The notes under the pieces were generated by a model. The model saw only the letters and a list, made by a program, of their open reading frames with translations. It ran no database searches and was not told the DNA's origin. Below, one piece after another: positions 1 to 7,276 of a stretch of DNA of 11,640 nt. The first letter of the stretch is position 1; each line of letters opens with the position of its first letter. The translations under genes were made by a program, and so were the position numbers. This stretch comes from JBGPBY01 sp041481485 (GTDB lineage: Bacteria; Acidobacteriota; Terriglobia; 20CM-2-55-15). The stretch is from assembly GCA_041481485.1 (NCBI GenBank), contig JBGPBY010000215.1, positions 1 to 11,640 on the forward strand. The letters are read 5' to 3'.

Positions 1-1
1 T

Positions 2-1048
2 GCTGCATTTCCATCGGCTTGCGGTAAGACCAACCTGGCCATGCTGGTGCCGCCGCCTTCCATGCCTGGGTGGAAAACGTGGACCGTGGGCGATGACATT
101 GCCTGGCTGCGCCCGGGAGCGGACGGCCGATTGTGGGCCGTGAACCCGGAATCTGGATTCTTCGGTGTCGTTCCGGGAACGAGTCATGCGACGAATCCCA
201 ATGCGTTCGACATGATTCAGAAAAACACGATTTACACCAATGTCGCACTGAGACCCGATGGAACGCCGTGGTGGGAGGGACACGACGATCCGCCTCCGGC
301 AAAGGCCCTGGACTGGCAGGGACGGCCATGGACGCCGGCATCCACCGAAAAAGCCGCTCATCCCAACAGCCGCTTTACCACACCCGCGACCGAATGCGCC
401 TGCCTTTCACCAGAGTTCGCCAATCCCAACGGGGTGCCCGTCGATGCCATGCTGTTTGGCGCACGACGCCAGCGGCGGGTCCCTCTTGTGTTTGAAGCGC
501 GCGATTGGGAACACGGCACATTCCTGGGGGCCACGTTGTCGTCCGAGACCACAGCTGCGGCTACCGGAAAGGTCGGCGTGCTGCGGCGCGACCCCATGGC
601 GATGCTCCCGTTTTGCGGGTACAACATGGCGGACTACTTCGCCAACTGGATCGAAGTCGGGAAGAAACTCACGTCGCCGCCACGGATATTCCGGGTCAAC
701 TGGTTTCGCACCGATGAAAATGGAAAGTTTGTCTGGCCGGGATTCGGAGACAACCTTCGTGTACTGAAGTGGATCATCCAGCGCTGCGAGGGTAAGGGCA
801 AGGCCATTGACACGCCCGTGGGATTCCTGCCAACCCTGGATGCCATCGACCGCTCGGATCTGAAAGTTTCCGATAAGGTGATGGCTTCCCTTCTTACAGT
901 CGACGCTGCAGAGTGGGTCGAGGCGGTCGCCGGACAAGACGATTTCATGATGACTTTCGGCGATCGGATGCCGAAGTTCATGCGGGAACAGCACGACGGC
1001 CTGGCCCGCCGTATTCAGGACGCCGCCGGGCTTGCGGTGGATCATTAG
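2..1048 (+). CDS. pckG: Phosphoenolpyruvate carboxykinase (GTP), 5'-truncated by window edge
   Basis: This enzyme converts oxaloacetate and GTP to phosphoenolpyruvate, CO2 and GDP in the cytoplasm, at the gluconeogenesis/anaplerosis branch point. The open frame runs in from base 2 and 348 residues are visible; the family is usually about 600, so roughly the N-terminal 40% lies upstream. The first residues are the kinase-1 P-loop FPSACGKTN, with the reactive Cys and phosphate-binding Lys. The kinase-2 motif VGDDIAW, whose Asp binds metal, follows at fragment residues about 29-35. Next come FGVVPGT, NSRFTTPA, the lid-loop region SSETTAAATGK, and PFCGYNMADYF, which matches the guanine-binding segment of GTP-type enzymes. 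VNWFRTDENGKFVWPGFG is typical of the C-terminal lobe. These motifs exclude the unrelated ATP-type PckA. The family GGRRP segment reads GARRQ here, keeping both arginines. No clear Rho-independent terminator follows; the next gene is 310 bp away across a repeat-rich spacer. Confidence 0.97.
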   Translation, partial: AAFPSACGKTNLAMLVPPPSMPGWKTWTVGDDIAWLRPGADGRLWAVNPESGFFGVVPGTSHATNPNAFDMIQKNTIYTNVALRPDGTPWWEGHDDPPPAKALDWQGRPWTPASTEKAAHPNSRFTTPATECACLSPEFANPNGVPVDAMLFGARRQRRVPLVFEARDWEHGTFLGATLSSETTAAATGKVGVLRRDPMAMLPFCGYNMADYFANWIEVGKKLTSPPRIFRVNWFRTDENGKFVWPGFGDNLRVLKWIIQRCEGKGKAIDTPVGFLPTLDAIDRSDLKVSDKVMASLLTVDAAEWVEAVAGQDDFMMTFGDRMPKFMREQHDGLARRIQDAAGLAVDH

Positions 1049-1088
1049 GAATTTAAATTCGATTTCCTGGCCGTGTTAGCGGCGGCAG

Positions 1089-1246
1089 TTCCCTTAGCCA
1101 CCGGCGTGAGCCGGTGGTCTCGATACCAGGAAATCAGCAAAGTGCCGTAGGCACGACAGATCAAGGGTTTCTTTATCTGTCGCCGCTCTGCGGCTGGAAT
1201 GGTTTTTGGGATCGTTCCCACCGGCTTACGCCGGTGGCTAAGGGAA
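1089..1246. repeat. REPIN-like inverted pair of REP-type palindromic units
   Basis: A 29-nt unit at 1089-1117 recurs as its reverse complement at 1218-1246 with one mismatch. Each unit begins TTCCCTTAG and then forms an 8-bp hairpin, CCACCGGC/GCCGGTGG. Read in unit orientation, the loop is GTGA in the left copy and GTAA in the right, so the only difference lies in the loop and both loops fit the GNRA pattern. Two hairpin units in inverted orientation around a spacer of about 100 bp match the layout of REPINs, which in other bacteria are mobilised by RAYT (Y1) transposases. No such transposase is in this window. A separate exact 10-bp inverted repeat (1061-1070 with 1126-1135, GATTTCCTGG) brackets the left unit. 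The repeat is seen directly; the REPIN label is inference. Confidence 0.7.
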
Positions 1247-1287
1247 TGTCGCCACTCCGTGGCTCTATTCGGTAGCCGCTTCGCGGC
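1142..1287. repeat. Cluster of short palindromes within and beside the REPIN-like pair
   Basis: Four 13-nt perfect palindromes with 3-nt loops occur here: GTGCCGTAGGCAC (1142-1154), GCCGCTCTGCGGC (1182-1194), GCCACTCCGTGGC (1251-1263) and GCCGCTTCGCGGC (1275-1287). An 8-bp stem CGACAGAT/ATCTGTCG (1154-1161 with 1175-1182) links the first two. The second and third share the longer frame GTCGCC-CT-Y-GGCT; where one has a G-C pair in the stem the other has A-T, so both arms changed together. Together with the preceding element, these explain most of the 310-bp spacer 1049-1358. I see no convincing open frame or promoter in it. Confidence 0.6.
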
Positions 1288-1358
1288 ATTTCATGTTCAT
1301 TCACTTCCAACCCACTCACATTTTCCTGCCCCGCCCCGATGAGGAGTAAAATCTCTTC

Positions 1359-2567
1359 ATGCCATTCTTCCGCTGGGTTGCCTTAATCGCCGCATTCGCT
1401 GCCGGCCAGGTCAATCCAGGAACACTTCCGCCTTCGACAGGTCAGATGCCCGCTTATGTTCGCGAAGGCGATCGCGTGGAGCAGAAGTTTCGCGCCTACC
1501 GCGAACGGCTGGACGGCTTTCACAAGACTCTTCAAACCATGATCGCCAGGGACCTGCCGGTTCTTCTGCCGGAATTAGAGGGAGCGCCGCCACAACCCAT
1601 CGTGTTTGGCTACCAGATGCTTCCCCGAATTGTGGAAAACGCACCGGCCGAGCACAAACCGGTCATTTCCTTTTCATATAGCTGGCCAATCACCGAGGGC
1701 TACATCGACGGCGAGGAGATCAAGCTCGACCGCGCAATGGATGAATATCAGCAGTCGCTCAAAGCGACTGGGGTTACGAAGTCGGGGCTTGTGCTCTCGC
1801 TGATCACTACGTACAAGACGTTGGTTGAAGACCAGCGCATTGTCGACCAGTACGTGGAATACAACCGGCTGTGGCAGCGTTCCATTGCCGGAGATCGCTC
1901 GCGTTACGACGAGATGACTCGAATCTATAGGCTGCTTCAGTCCGCCGACGCCGACACGGCCAATTCCATCCGGCAGGTTCTCGGACAGCCGCTCACTCCA
2001 TCATTTATCCAGGTGAAAAACGATGAAGACAACCATCGCGTCACCCTCCGCGTTCCGGTGTACACCGATATTGAAAGCGATGCCTTTCTCCTGCAGGCGA
2101 AAGCGTCCATTGAAAGTGTCTGGCAGGCAAAGGATGCGAATACCTCGTATGGGATCGAGCTGGATATCCGAAAAGTTACGCCACAAGCTCTCTTCGATGG
2201 ACAACCCGCGCCGAAGCACGGCGATCATATCGACGTCAAAGTCCACGCCGCGCGCTTCCCATCCGATGGCGTGGTGCTGACGACCGGTGCTGAAATGACG
2301 AATGCCCTCGTCAAACGCTACGTGGCATTCGGCCCTGGAGACATTTCCGTACGTACGCTCGCTCACGAGTTCGGCCACCTGCTGGGATTTCCCGACGGTT
2401 ACATTCGCGGTTATAAGGATCTGGGTGAAAAGGGATTTGAAATCCTGGAACTCACTTCCGTCTTTGACGACATCATGAGTTCGCCAAGGGACGGAATTGT
2501 TCAGGTTGCTCACTTCAAGCTGCTTATCGAAACCATCAAACAACGCACCAACAACGACACAAACTGA
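1359..2567 (+). CDS. Exported metzincin-like zinc metalloprotease (HExxHxxGxxD)
   Basis: A 402-residue protein with a short signal peptide (residues 1 to about 16, MPFFRWVALIAAFAAG) but no clear lipobox, so it is probably periplasmic or secreted. Residues 336-346 read HEFGHLLGFPD. His336 and His340 should bind zinc, Glu337 should be catalytic, and Asp346 sits where metzincins carry the third ligand, usually His but Asp in snapalysin-like enzymes. DDIMSS around Met373 is a good Met-turn candidate. Residues about 30-220 look mostly helical and charged, and I recognise no family there. The start is supported by GAGGAG at 1341-1346, though the 12-nt spacing is long. The next gene begins 14 nt downstream, so this is probably the first gene of a three-gene operon. 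The substrate is unknown. The protease-fold call is strong from the motif; the subfamily is not assigned. Confidence 0.8.
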   Translation: MPFFRWVALIAAFAAGQVNPGTLPPSTGQMPAYVREGDRVEQKFRAYRERLDGFHKTLQTMIARDLPVLLPELEGAPPQPIVFGYQMLPRIVENAPAEHKPVISFSYSWPITEGYIDGEEIKLDRAMDEYQQSLKATGVTKSGLVLSLITTYKTLVEDQRIVDQYVEYNRLWQRSIAGDRSRYDEMTRIYRLLQSADADTANSIRQVLGQPLTPSFIQVKNDEDNHRVTLRVPVYTDIESDAFLLQAKASIESVWQAKDANTSYGIELDIRKVTPQALFDGQPAPKHGDHIDVKVHAARFPSDGVVLTTGAEMTNALVKRYVAFGPGDISVRTLAHEFGHLLGFPDGYIRGYKDLGEKGFEILELTSVFDDIMSSPRDGIVQVAHFKLLIETIKQRTNNDTN

Positions 2568-2581
2568 AAGGACAAACTCAT

Positions 2582-2890
2582 ATGATTCTCGTGAGAAACG
2601 TGTTCAAGCTGAAGTTCGGACATGCCAAAGACGCCATTGCCGCGTGGAAAGACATCATGGCGTTGAGCAAGAAACTGGGGTTCAGTGCAAAATCCACGCG
2701 ACTGTTGACGGATCTTGTTGGCGATTTCTATACGGTCGTCTTTGAGCATACGTTCGATTCGCTTTCTGAACTGGAGACCGGTTCAAAAACAATGATGGCC
2801 AATCCGGAATGGCAGGCGGCGTACGGGAAGATCGTCGCGGTTACCGAATCCGGTTATCGCGAAGTGTTCAATATCGTCCAGGAGCAATGA
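2582..2890 (+). CDS. Small dimeric alpha-beta-barrel protein (NIPSNAP/ABM-like)
   Basis: A 102-residue protein without a signal peptide, so cytoplasmic. The layout is beta (ILVRNVFKLK), helix (HAKDAIAAWKDIMALSKKLG), beta (STRLLTDLVG), beta (FYTVVFEHTF), helix (SLSELETGSKTMMANPEW) and a last strand near GYREVFNIV. This matches the ferredoxin-like dimeric alpha-beta barrel of NIPSNAP and antibiotic-biosynthesis-monooxygenase families. The conserved E/W pattern before the second helix end (NPEWQAAY) is common in such proteins. No catalytic residue can be named, so a reaction should not be assigned. GAAAGGA at 2566-2572 is a good ribosome binding site 9 nt before the ATG. The stop codon overlaps the next start (ATGA at 2887-2890), implying translational coupling. 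Confidence 0.7.
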   Translation: MILVRNVFKLKFGHAKDAIAAWKDIMALSKKLGFSAKSTRLLTDLVGDFYTVVFEHTFDSLSELETGSKTMMANPEWQAAYGKIVAVTESGYREVFNIVQEQ

Positions 2891-3639
2891 TCCATACGAC
2901 GGCCCTGTGGGTCTCACTTCTGCTGGCGGCGCAGATTCCGGCGCCGCCGGTCATCCCCAAAGATCATGGCAAGGTCGCAGCGTCCACAACCGACGGCAAG
3001 CCGCGATGGACAGCCAGCTGGACGATGGAGCCATGGATATCCGGGGGAAAGAGGGCCGTACGGTTTACCGAAACCGGCTCGGGACGATATTCGCCGTTCT
3101 CCCAGGACGTGCAGTGGAGCCTCGAGTCCATCTGGCTCGCGGACAAGGATTACTTTCCGTTGCAATTTCAAAGGACGATCCGGGATATGCAGGGCCGGAT
3201 CCTCGCCGTCGAAAAGAAAAACTTTGACCCGCTTTCGGGAAAGGCGAAATTCGAACGCCAGAACGAAAAGGGCTCGACCGAAACGTCGACCTTTGCTGCG
3301 GCGGCGAACACCCTGACTATCGAAGGTATCGCGGGAATTCTCGAGAACTTTCCGTTCGAGAAATCCGAAGCGATCCAGGCGCATTTTCTCTCGAACGAAC
3401 CCAAACTCTACGATGTGACAATTGAACCTCGCGGAAAGGAACGCGTCAAGACCGCAACGGGTTCAATCGATTGCTACAAAATTGAGATGGTGCCCCACCT
3501 CGGACTGTTGAACGTCGCCAGGCCGTTCTATCCCAAAACATTTTTCTGGTTCAGCGCTGCAAATCCGCATGCATGGGTCCGTTACCAGGGTCTGGAAAAT
3601 GGTCCAGGGTCGCCGGAAATCGTGATGGAAGCGCGGTAA
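2887..3639 (+). CDS. Exported DUF3108-like protein
   Basis: A 250-residue protein. I chose the ATG at 2887, which overlaps the previous stop as ATGA and starts directly with a signal peptide (MIHTTALWVSLLLAAQIPAPP). An upstream in-frame ATG at 2809 lies within the previous gene and would bury the signal. The mature part is beta-rich: an early stretch with a W-T-x-S-W pattern, FTETGSGRYSPFSQDVQW, a central FQRTIRDMQGRILAVEKKNFDP strand pair, and a C-terminal GSIDCYKIEMVPHLG...FFWFSAANPHAWVRYQG. This order (phenotype-tracking strands, then a sugar-free WF-S-x-x-PH motif near the end) resembles periplasmic DUF3108 proteins with an LPS/lipoprotein-carrier-like fold. That assignment is inference from pattern only. 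It is the last gene of the operon, and its stop lies only 5 nt from that of the convergent VWFA gene. Confidence 0.65.
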   Translation: MIHTTALWVSLLLAAQIPAPPVIPKDHGKVAASTTDGKPRWTASWTMEPWISGGKRAVRFTETGSGRYSPFSQDVQWSLESIWLADKDYFPLQFQRTIRDMQGRILAVEKKNFDPLSGKAKFERQNEKGSTETSTFAAAANTLTIEGIAGILENFPFEKSEAIQAHFLSNEPKLYDVTIEPRGKERVKTATGSIDCYKIEMVPHLGLLNVARPFYPKTFFWFSAANPHAWVRYQGLENGPGSPEIVMEAR

Positions 3640-3644
3640 GAATG

Positions 3645-4679
3645 CTACTTCCGGTCCGCGGGATCGTAGTCCGGTCGAGACTGCTCGACGCGCAGGCTTG
3701 GATCTTTCACCTTAACTTCAATCTTCCTGCGAATCGTGGGATCCTTCGCCGGCTCATTGGGTTTGTACCACAGGCCGTATTGAGTCCCCAGGTCCCGGAC
3801 AATTTCTGCATAGAGCGGACCGATATCTTCCGGCTTCCGGGGATACTCCACACGGCCACCTGTAGCATCGGCCACATCCATCATGCGTGAGCGGGCCTGT
3901 TGCATGTTGTAGATGAATTCCGGGTTGTAGACCTGGCCTATTCCGTAGCGGGCCCGGGTATTGATGGGGTCAGGATTCATGTCGCTGTTGACCGCGGCAA
4001 AATAGAATACGACTTCGCTCTTTGCCACATCCCGAAGAGCCTTTTGGAAGTCTTTGTCGCTGGAGGCATTGGCGTATCTCAAAAGAGTCCGGCCTTCGAC
4101 GGTAATCTTTTCCATTGGAAACGGCGTTTGCACGCCGTCGGTCAGCATCACCACTCCTTTGCGGCCGGTAGTTCCCTTGAATTTTCCAATTGAGGCGGAC
4201 AATGCGCCATAAAAGTCCGTACTCGAGCAGGCTGAAGAACTCGGGCTCATCCCCACACGCAACGACTTTCCCGTCGGCGACTGCCAATCCAACAGCGTTT
4301 CCATGGTCCTGCCGAACTGCACTACGGAAACTTTATCGTGAGGCCGAAGAGCGGCAGCGAGTTGGTCGATGGCGCTTCCCATCAATCGCCAGTCGGCTTC
4401 GGTACTGCCGCTGCAATCCAACACAATCAGAATGTTGTACGGGATGTCCACGCTTTCAAAGGTTTGTATTTTCTGCAGGACCCCGTCTTCGTAGATTGAA
4501 AAATCATTTTTTGTCAGTTTCGTAACCGGCCGGCCGGAGGTATCGAAAACATTCACACTGACGGAAACGTTTTTGACATCGACGTCGATATTGAAGTTAT
4601 CGTTCTGGGCAGCACCCAGGGACACGCTGCAGACAATGGCAAAGGCAAACAGCAACCGGGCAATTCGCGCAATTCGCAT
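3645..4679 (-). CDS. Exported VWFA-related protein, acidobacterial type
   Basis: A 344-residue exported protein. Signal peptide MRIARIARLLFAFAIVCSVS with cleavage near LGAAQ. Residues about 31-77 carry the lead-in typical of TIGR03436 proteins: V-x-V-x-V-x-V-x-D-x-x-G-x-P-V-x-x-L, then NDFSIYEDGVLQKIQTFE. The von Willebrand A domain follows, with the MIDAS signature DCSGS (Asp88, Ser90, Ser92), a likely third MIDAS residue in SSTDFYG (Thr154) and LTDG (Asp181). Such domains bind a divalent metal and mediate protein-protein contacts; the ligand here is unknown. A GTG at 4700 would add seven residues in front of the signal peptide without a ribosome binding site, so the ATG at 4679 is preferred. 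It is transcribed divergently from the carboxypeptidase-regulatory-like gene, and the family is strongly associated with Acidobacteriota. Confidence 0.9.
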   Translation of the reverse strand: MRIARIARLLFAFAIVCSVSLGAAQNDNFNIDVDVKNVSVSVNVFDTSGRPVTKLTKNDFSIYEDGVLQKIQTFESVDIPYNILIVLDCSGSTEADWRLMGSAIDQLAAALRPHDKVSVVQFGRTMETLLDWQSPTGKSLRVGMSPSSSACSSTDFYGALSASIGKFKGTTGRKGVVMLTDGVQTPFPMEKITVEGRTLLRYANASSDKDFQKALRDVAKSEVVFYFAAVNSDMNPDPINTRARYGIGQVYNPEFIYNMQQARSRMMDVADATGGRVEYPRKPEDIGPLYAEIVRDLGTQYGLWYKPNEPAKDPTIRRKIEVKVKDPSLRVEQSRPDYDPADRK

Positions 4680-4690
4680 GGATGATCTGC

Positions 4691-4721
4691 ATTCTAGCAC
4701 GCGTCTCTAAAGATGTAGAAT
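4691..4721. promoter_or_regulatory. Possible divergent promoter with mirrored TAGAAT boxes
   Basis: The gap between the divergent starts at 4679 and 4741 is only 61 bp. It holds ATTCTA at 4691-4696 and its reverse complement TAGAAT at 4716-4721, giving one -10-like hexamer facing each gene. No good -35 element pairs with either. The leaders would be very short, about 13 nt for the plus gene and fewer for the minus gene. The inverted repeat could equally be an operator. The symmetry is seen; the function is a guess. Confidence 0.3.
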
Positions 4722-4740
4722 GTCCAGTGGAGATTCCAGG

Positions 4741-6480
4741 ATGCGATCTGCCGGTTTGATTATTTGGGCCTTGTTCACCCTGATTCCTTCACCGCAGACG
4801 GATGCCCCGGCCGGCATCCGCGGCTTCGTCATTGACGCCGCAAGCAATGAACCGGTTGCAGGCGCCATCGTCGAACTCACGGTGCCCGTAAAGGGAAAAG
4901 TTGAACGATATTCCGATACGAGCCGCAAGGATGGGTCTTTCGAATTCGCCGACCTCAAGCCGGGTTCCGGCTATCAACTAGTGGCAACCGACGTCGATCA
5001 CCAGTCCGGCGCATTCGGACAACGCAGTGAGTATGATCCCTGGACGCCGATCGCACTGACTTCCGGCCAGCAGATGACCAATGTACGAATCCTGCTGGTA
5101 CCCATCAGTTCGATTCAGGGCAAAGTCGTGGACGCCTCGGGCAAAGCGTTGAGTGGCGCCGACGTATTCATCCTTCGTGTGACCTATTCCGAAGACGGAG
5201 TGCGCATTCTTCAGCAAACCGGATTGCCGGTTCAAACGGCACCCAATGGCGAGTACTTTTATGGCAGCCTGGTCGCCGGTCAATATTACGTTCGCGTCAA
5301 CCCGGCAAACTCCGTGGCGGAATTTCGGGATCTTTTCAGGAGTCCGGCCCGCTGGGACAAGTTACCGGCGAGGAAATTGGGAGAGCCGGAAGGTTATCCG
5401 ACAGTTTACTATCCTTCGGCAATGGACCCGGCGTCTGCCAGCCCGGTCAATTTGCTCAATGGCGGAAAAGCTCGGAATATCAACATCACCGCGACGAGGG
5501 TGCATACCAGACGGGTCAAAGGAACGATTCTCGTCCAGCCCGGCATCGAAAATTCCGACACGCGCATTTCTGCCGGAATCAATGTGCTTCTGGTGCCACA
5601 GAATGCAGGTCAGGAATCGAGCCTGACACGCAGCCTGGTTTCCCGCGATGGCCAGTTTGATTTTCGTTCAGTCTTTCCCGGAAAGTACACGCTTCACGCG
5701 TTTACCAGCGATAACAAAACTCAGATGTCGGGGCAGGAGTTGATCGATGTCGGCGATTCCGACATCGCAAGTGCGTCCGTGACTCTGGCTCCTGGTGTCC
5801 AAATCTCCGGTACATTGAAGTTCGAAGATTGGATTCAGCCCTCGCCGCCAGACTATTCCCAGTTTGCGGTTGTAATCGTTCCGGATACCCGATTCCCAAT
5901 CGACAGAACTTCCGATGGGGTGAAGTTCGCGAGACCAAAAATGATTGCCATCCCGTCGTCCAGCGGCGAGTTTGTATTTAACGGTGTGGTTGCGGGAAAT
6001 TACTATCTGGTTCTGACCATAAATCCGAAACTGGCAAAGGACGCCAAAGTGCCCATGGATTTGCGTGCGGCATACATGAAGAGCGCTCAGGCCGGAAATG
6101 CCGACGTTCTCAGCGGCGGTGTTCATGTCGGCAAAAACAATGAATCCCTTCGCATCGTCATTTCAAGCAGCTCCGGCTCTATCTACGGGCGGGTGATGGA
6201 AAGCGATCAGGAAACCGCAGTTCCCGCACGAATGATGCTGGTTCCCGGCACATCCAACCGAAATCGCTGGGATCTTTTTGTTCCTGTTGCGGTGAGTTCG
6301 ACGGGCCGGTTTTCGGTCGTGGGAATTCCTCCGGGAGACTACAAGATCTTCGCCTGGGCGCATGCGGACGAGGGAGCATGGCTCGACTCGGAGTTCCTGA
6401 AATTCTATGAAGACCGCGCCACTCCGGTGCACATCGAAGCGGATTCGTCTGTCGGCGTCGAAGTGAAACTAATTCATTAA
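4741..6480 (+). CDS. Exported multi-domain carboxypeptidase-regulatory-like protein
   Basis: A 579-residue protein of repeated beta-sandwich domains. The ATG at 4741 is preferred over one at 4720 because GGAG at 4729-4732 precedes it and the signal peptide (MRSAGLIIWALFTLIPSPQT) then starts at residue 1. Domains like CarboxypepD_reg/prealbumin folds appear at about 26-120 (IRGFVIDAASNEPVAGAIVEL, ...DGSFEFADLKPGSGYQL), 124-190 (IQGKVVDASGKALSGADVF), 257-345 (VKGTILVQPG, DGQFDFRSVFPGKYTLHAF), 354-425 (ISGTLKF, GEFVFNGVVAGNYYLVL) and 478-575 (IYGRVMES, GRFSVVGIPPGDYKIFAWA). The recurring pattern is G-x-V-x-D, then G-x-F-x-F-x-x-V-x-P-G-x-Y. No catalytic site is seen, so a structural or binding role at the cell surface is most likely. 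Its stop lies 7 nt from that of the convergent DinB-like gene. Confidence 0.85.
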   Translation: MRSAGLIIWALFTLIPSPQTDAPAGIRGFVIDAASNEPVAGAIVELTVPVKGKVERYSDTSRKDGSFEFADLKPGSGYQLVATDVDHQSGAFGQRSEYDPWTPIALTSGQQMTNVRILLVPISSIQGKVVDASGKALSGADVFILRVTYSEDGVRILQQTGLPVQTAPNGEYFYGSLVAGQYYVRVNPANSVAEFRDLFRSPARWDKLPARKLGEPEGYPTVYYPSAMDPASASPVNLLNGGKARNINITATRVHTRRVKGTILVQPGIENSDTRISAGINVLLVPQNAGQESSLTRSLVSRDGQFDFRSVFPGKYTLHAFTSDNKTQMSGQELIDVGDSDIASASVTLAPGVQISGTLKFEDWIQPSPPDYSQFAVVIVPDTRFPIDRTSDGVKFARPKMIAIPSSSGEFVFNGVVAGNYYLVLTINPKLAKDAKVPMDLRAAYMKSAQAGNADVLSGGVHVGKNNESLRIVISSSSGSIYGRVMESDQETAVPARMMLVPGTSNRNRWDLFVPVAVSSTGRFSVVGIPPGDYKIFAWAHADEGAWLDSEFLKFYEDRATPVHIEADSSVGVEVKLIH

Positions 6481-6487
6481 GGACTTT

Positions 6488-7078
6488 TCAGGGCCGCTCG
6501 GTCACAGGAACTGACTGCGGCGGCGGAAGTTCCGCTTTCGGCAATCCATTCAATAACTCCGCGAGATTCGAATAAGCATAAATTACGGGAGCCTGATGCT
6601 GCGGAAGCCCGCCAGTATCGGCGGTCGGGCCATAATTGCTGTACACCTCTCGATTGAGCATGCGCAGCAAGGCCAATTGCTGACCGCGGTGATGCGAGGT
6701 ATGGGCAATTCGGCGGACCATGATCCACGTGCGGCTGCGCCGGATCTTAAAAAATCCGACTTCTTCCTCCCACCACGATTCGTCCTTCTGCCGCAACGCC
6801 TGAAGTCTTTTGCCGGCATCCTCGATGTATCGCCGGATAAATTCCATTCGCGTTTCCGGCTTCGGCAACGGCGGAGCTCCAACTTCTATTCCAAGCATGT
6901 TCTTGAACCAGCCGTCTTCGCTCATGCATTGATGCACCATGTGTTCCTGGAGACTTCTCCCGCGGCGGTCGGAAGGATTCGGACGCACCTCAAGGTCCTC
7001 GTCGAGAAACATGCTCCACGCACTGACGACCTTGAGGATTTCGGTTTCGTAGGTCTCGATCAGGAATGAATAACGCAT
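6488..7078 (-). CDS. DinB-like family protein
   Basis: A 196-residue cytoplasmic four-helix-bundle protein of the DinB/YfiT-like superfamily, whose members often bind a divalent metal and include thiol-dependent transferases. The metal-site pattern is visible: a first His in helix two (SLQEHMVHQ, His46 or His49) and RIAHTSHHRGQQL in helix three (His126 and His130). The C-terminal GPTADTGGLP followed by a VIYAY stretch also occurs in acidobacterial members as I recall them. The start chosen is the ATG at 7078 (MRYSFLIETYETEILK). An ATG at 7126 would add 16 residues encoded within the long hairpin described next and is less likely. No clear ribosome binding site precedes either. The substrate is unknown, and the name DinB does not imply DNA damage here. 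Confidence 0.85.
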   Translation of the reverse strand: MRYSFLIETYETEILKVVSAWSMFLDEDLEVRPNPSDRRGRSLQEHMVHQCMSEDGWFKNMLGIEVGAPPLPKPETRMEFIRRYIEDAGKRLQALRQKDESWWEEEVGFFKIRRSRTWIMVRRIAHTSHHRGQQLALLRMLNREVYSNYGPTADTGGLPQHQAPVIYAYSNLAELLNGLPKAELPPPQSVPVTERP

Positions 7079-7097
7079 GATGAGCAACTGTAGGCGG

Positions 7098-7242
7098 GGT
7101 CTATGAAGGTGTGAAGAAACAATCAATACTCAATATTCAATTCTCAATTCTCAATTGTGGATGCGCTATCGCGCGGCATCTTTAAGAAATAATTGAGAAT
7201 TGAATATTGAGTATTGATTATTTCTTCACACCTTCATAGACC
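7098..7242. repeat. 52-bp-armed inverted repeat made of 7-nt repeats (MITE- or STRR-like)
   Basis: The arms 7098-7149 and 7191-7242 are reverse complements with one mismatch, around a 41-nt centre that can itself pair (GATGC/GCATC). Within the left arm, five successive heptamers start CAAT (7124-7158: CAATACT, CAATATT, CAATTCT, CAATTCT, CAATTGT); the right arm mirrors them. The outer ends read GGTCTATGA/TCATAGACC, matching the palindrome at 7277-7295. No open frame is present and A+T is far higher than in the flanks. It could be a mobile miniature element or a strong hairpin in the transcript of the minus-strand genes. Confidence 0.75.
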
Positions 7243-7276
7243 GCGCACTTACGAGGAATGCAACCCTTAGAATTGT

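Noticed and set aside
407..1045. Minus-strand open frame opposite PEPCK
   Set aside because: The plus strand encodes an unmistakable PEPCK; this frame has no recognisable motif.
2809..2886. Upstream ATG for the DUF3108-like gene
   Set aside because: It lies wholly within the preceding gene and would hide the signal peptide; the coupled ATG at 2887 is better.
4680..4700. GTG start for the VWFA gene
   Set aside because: No ribosome binding site, and it places extra residues before a good signal peptide.
7079..7126. Extended N-terminus for the DinB-like protein from ATG 7126
   Set aside because: The extra codons come from the repeat element and are not DinB-like.
7120..7240. CRISPR array
   Set aside because: Repeats are 7-nt, contiguous and without spacers, and no cas gene is present.
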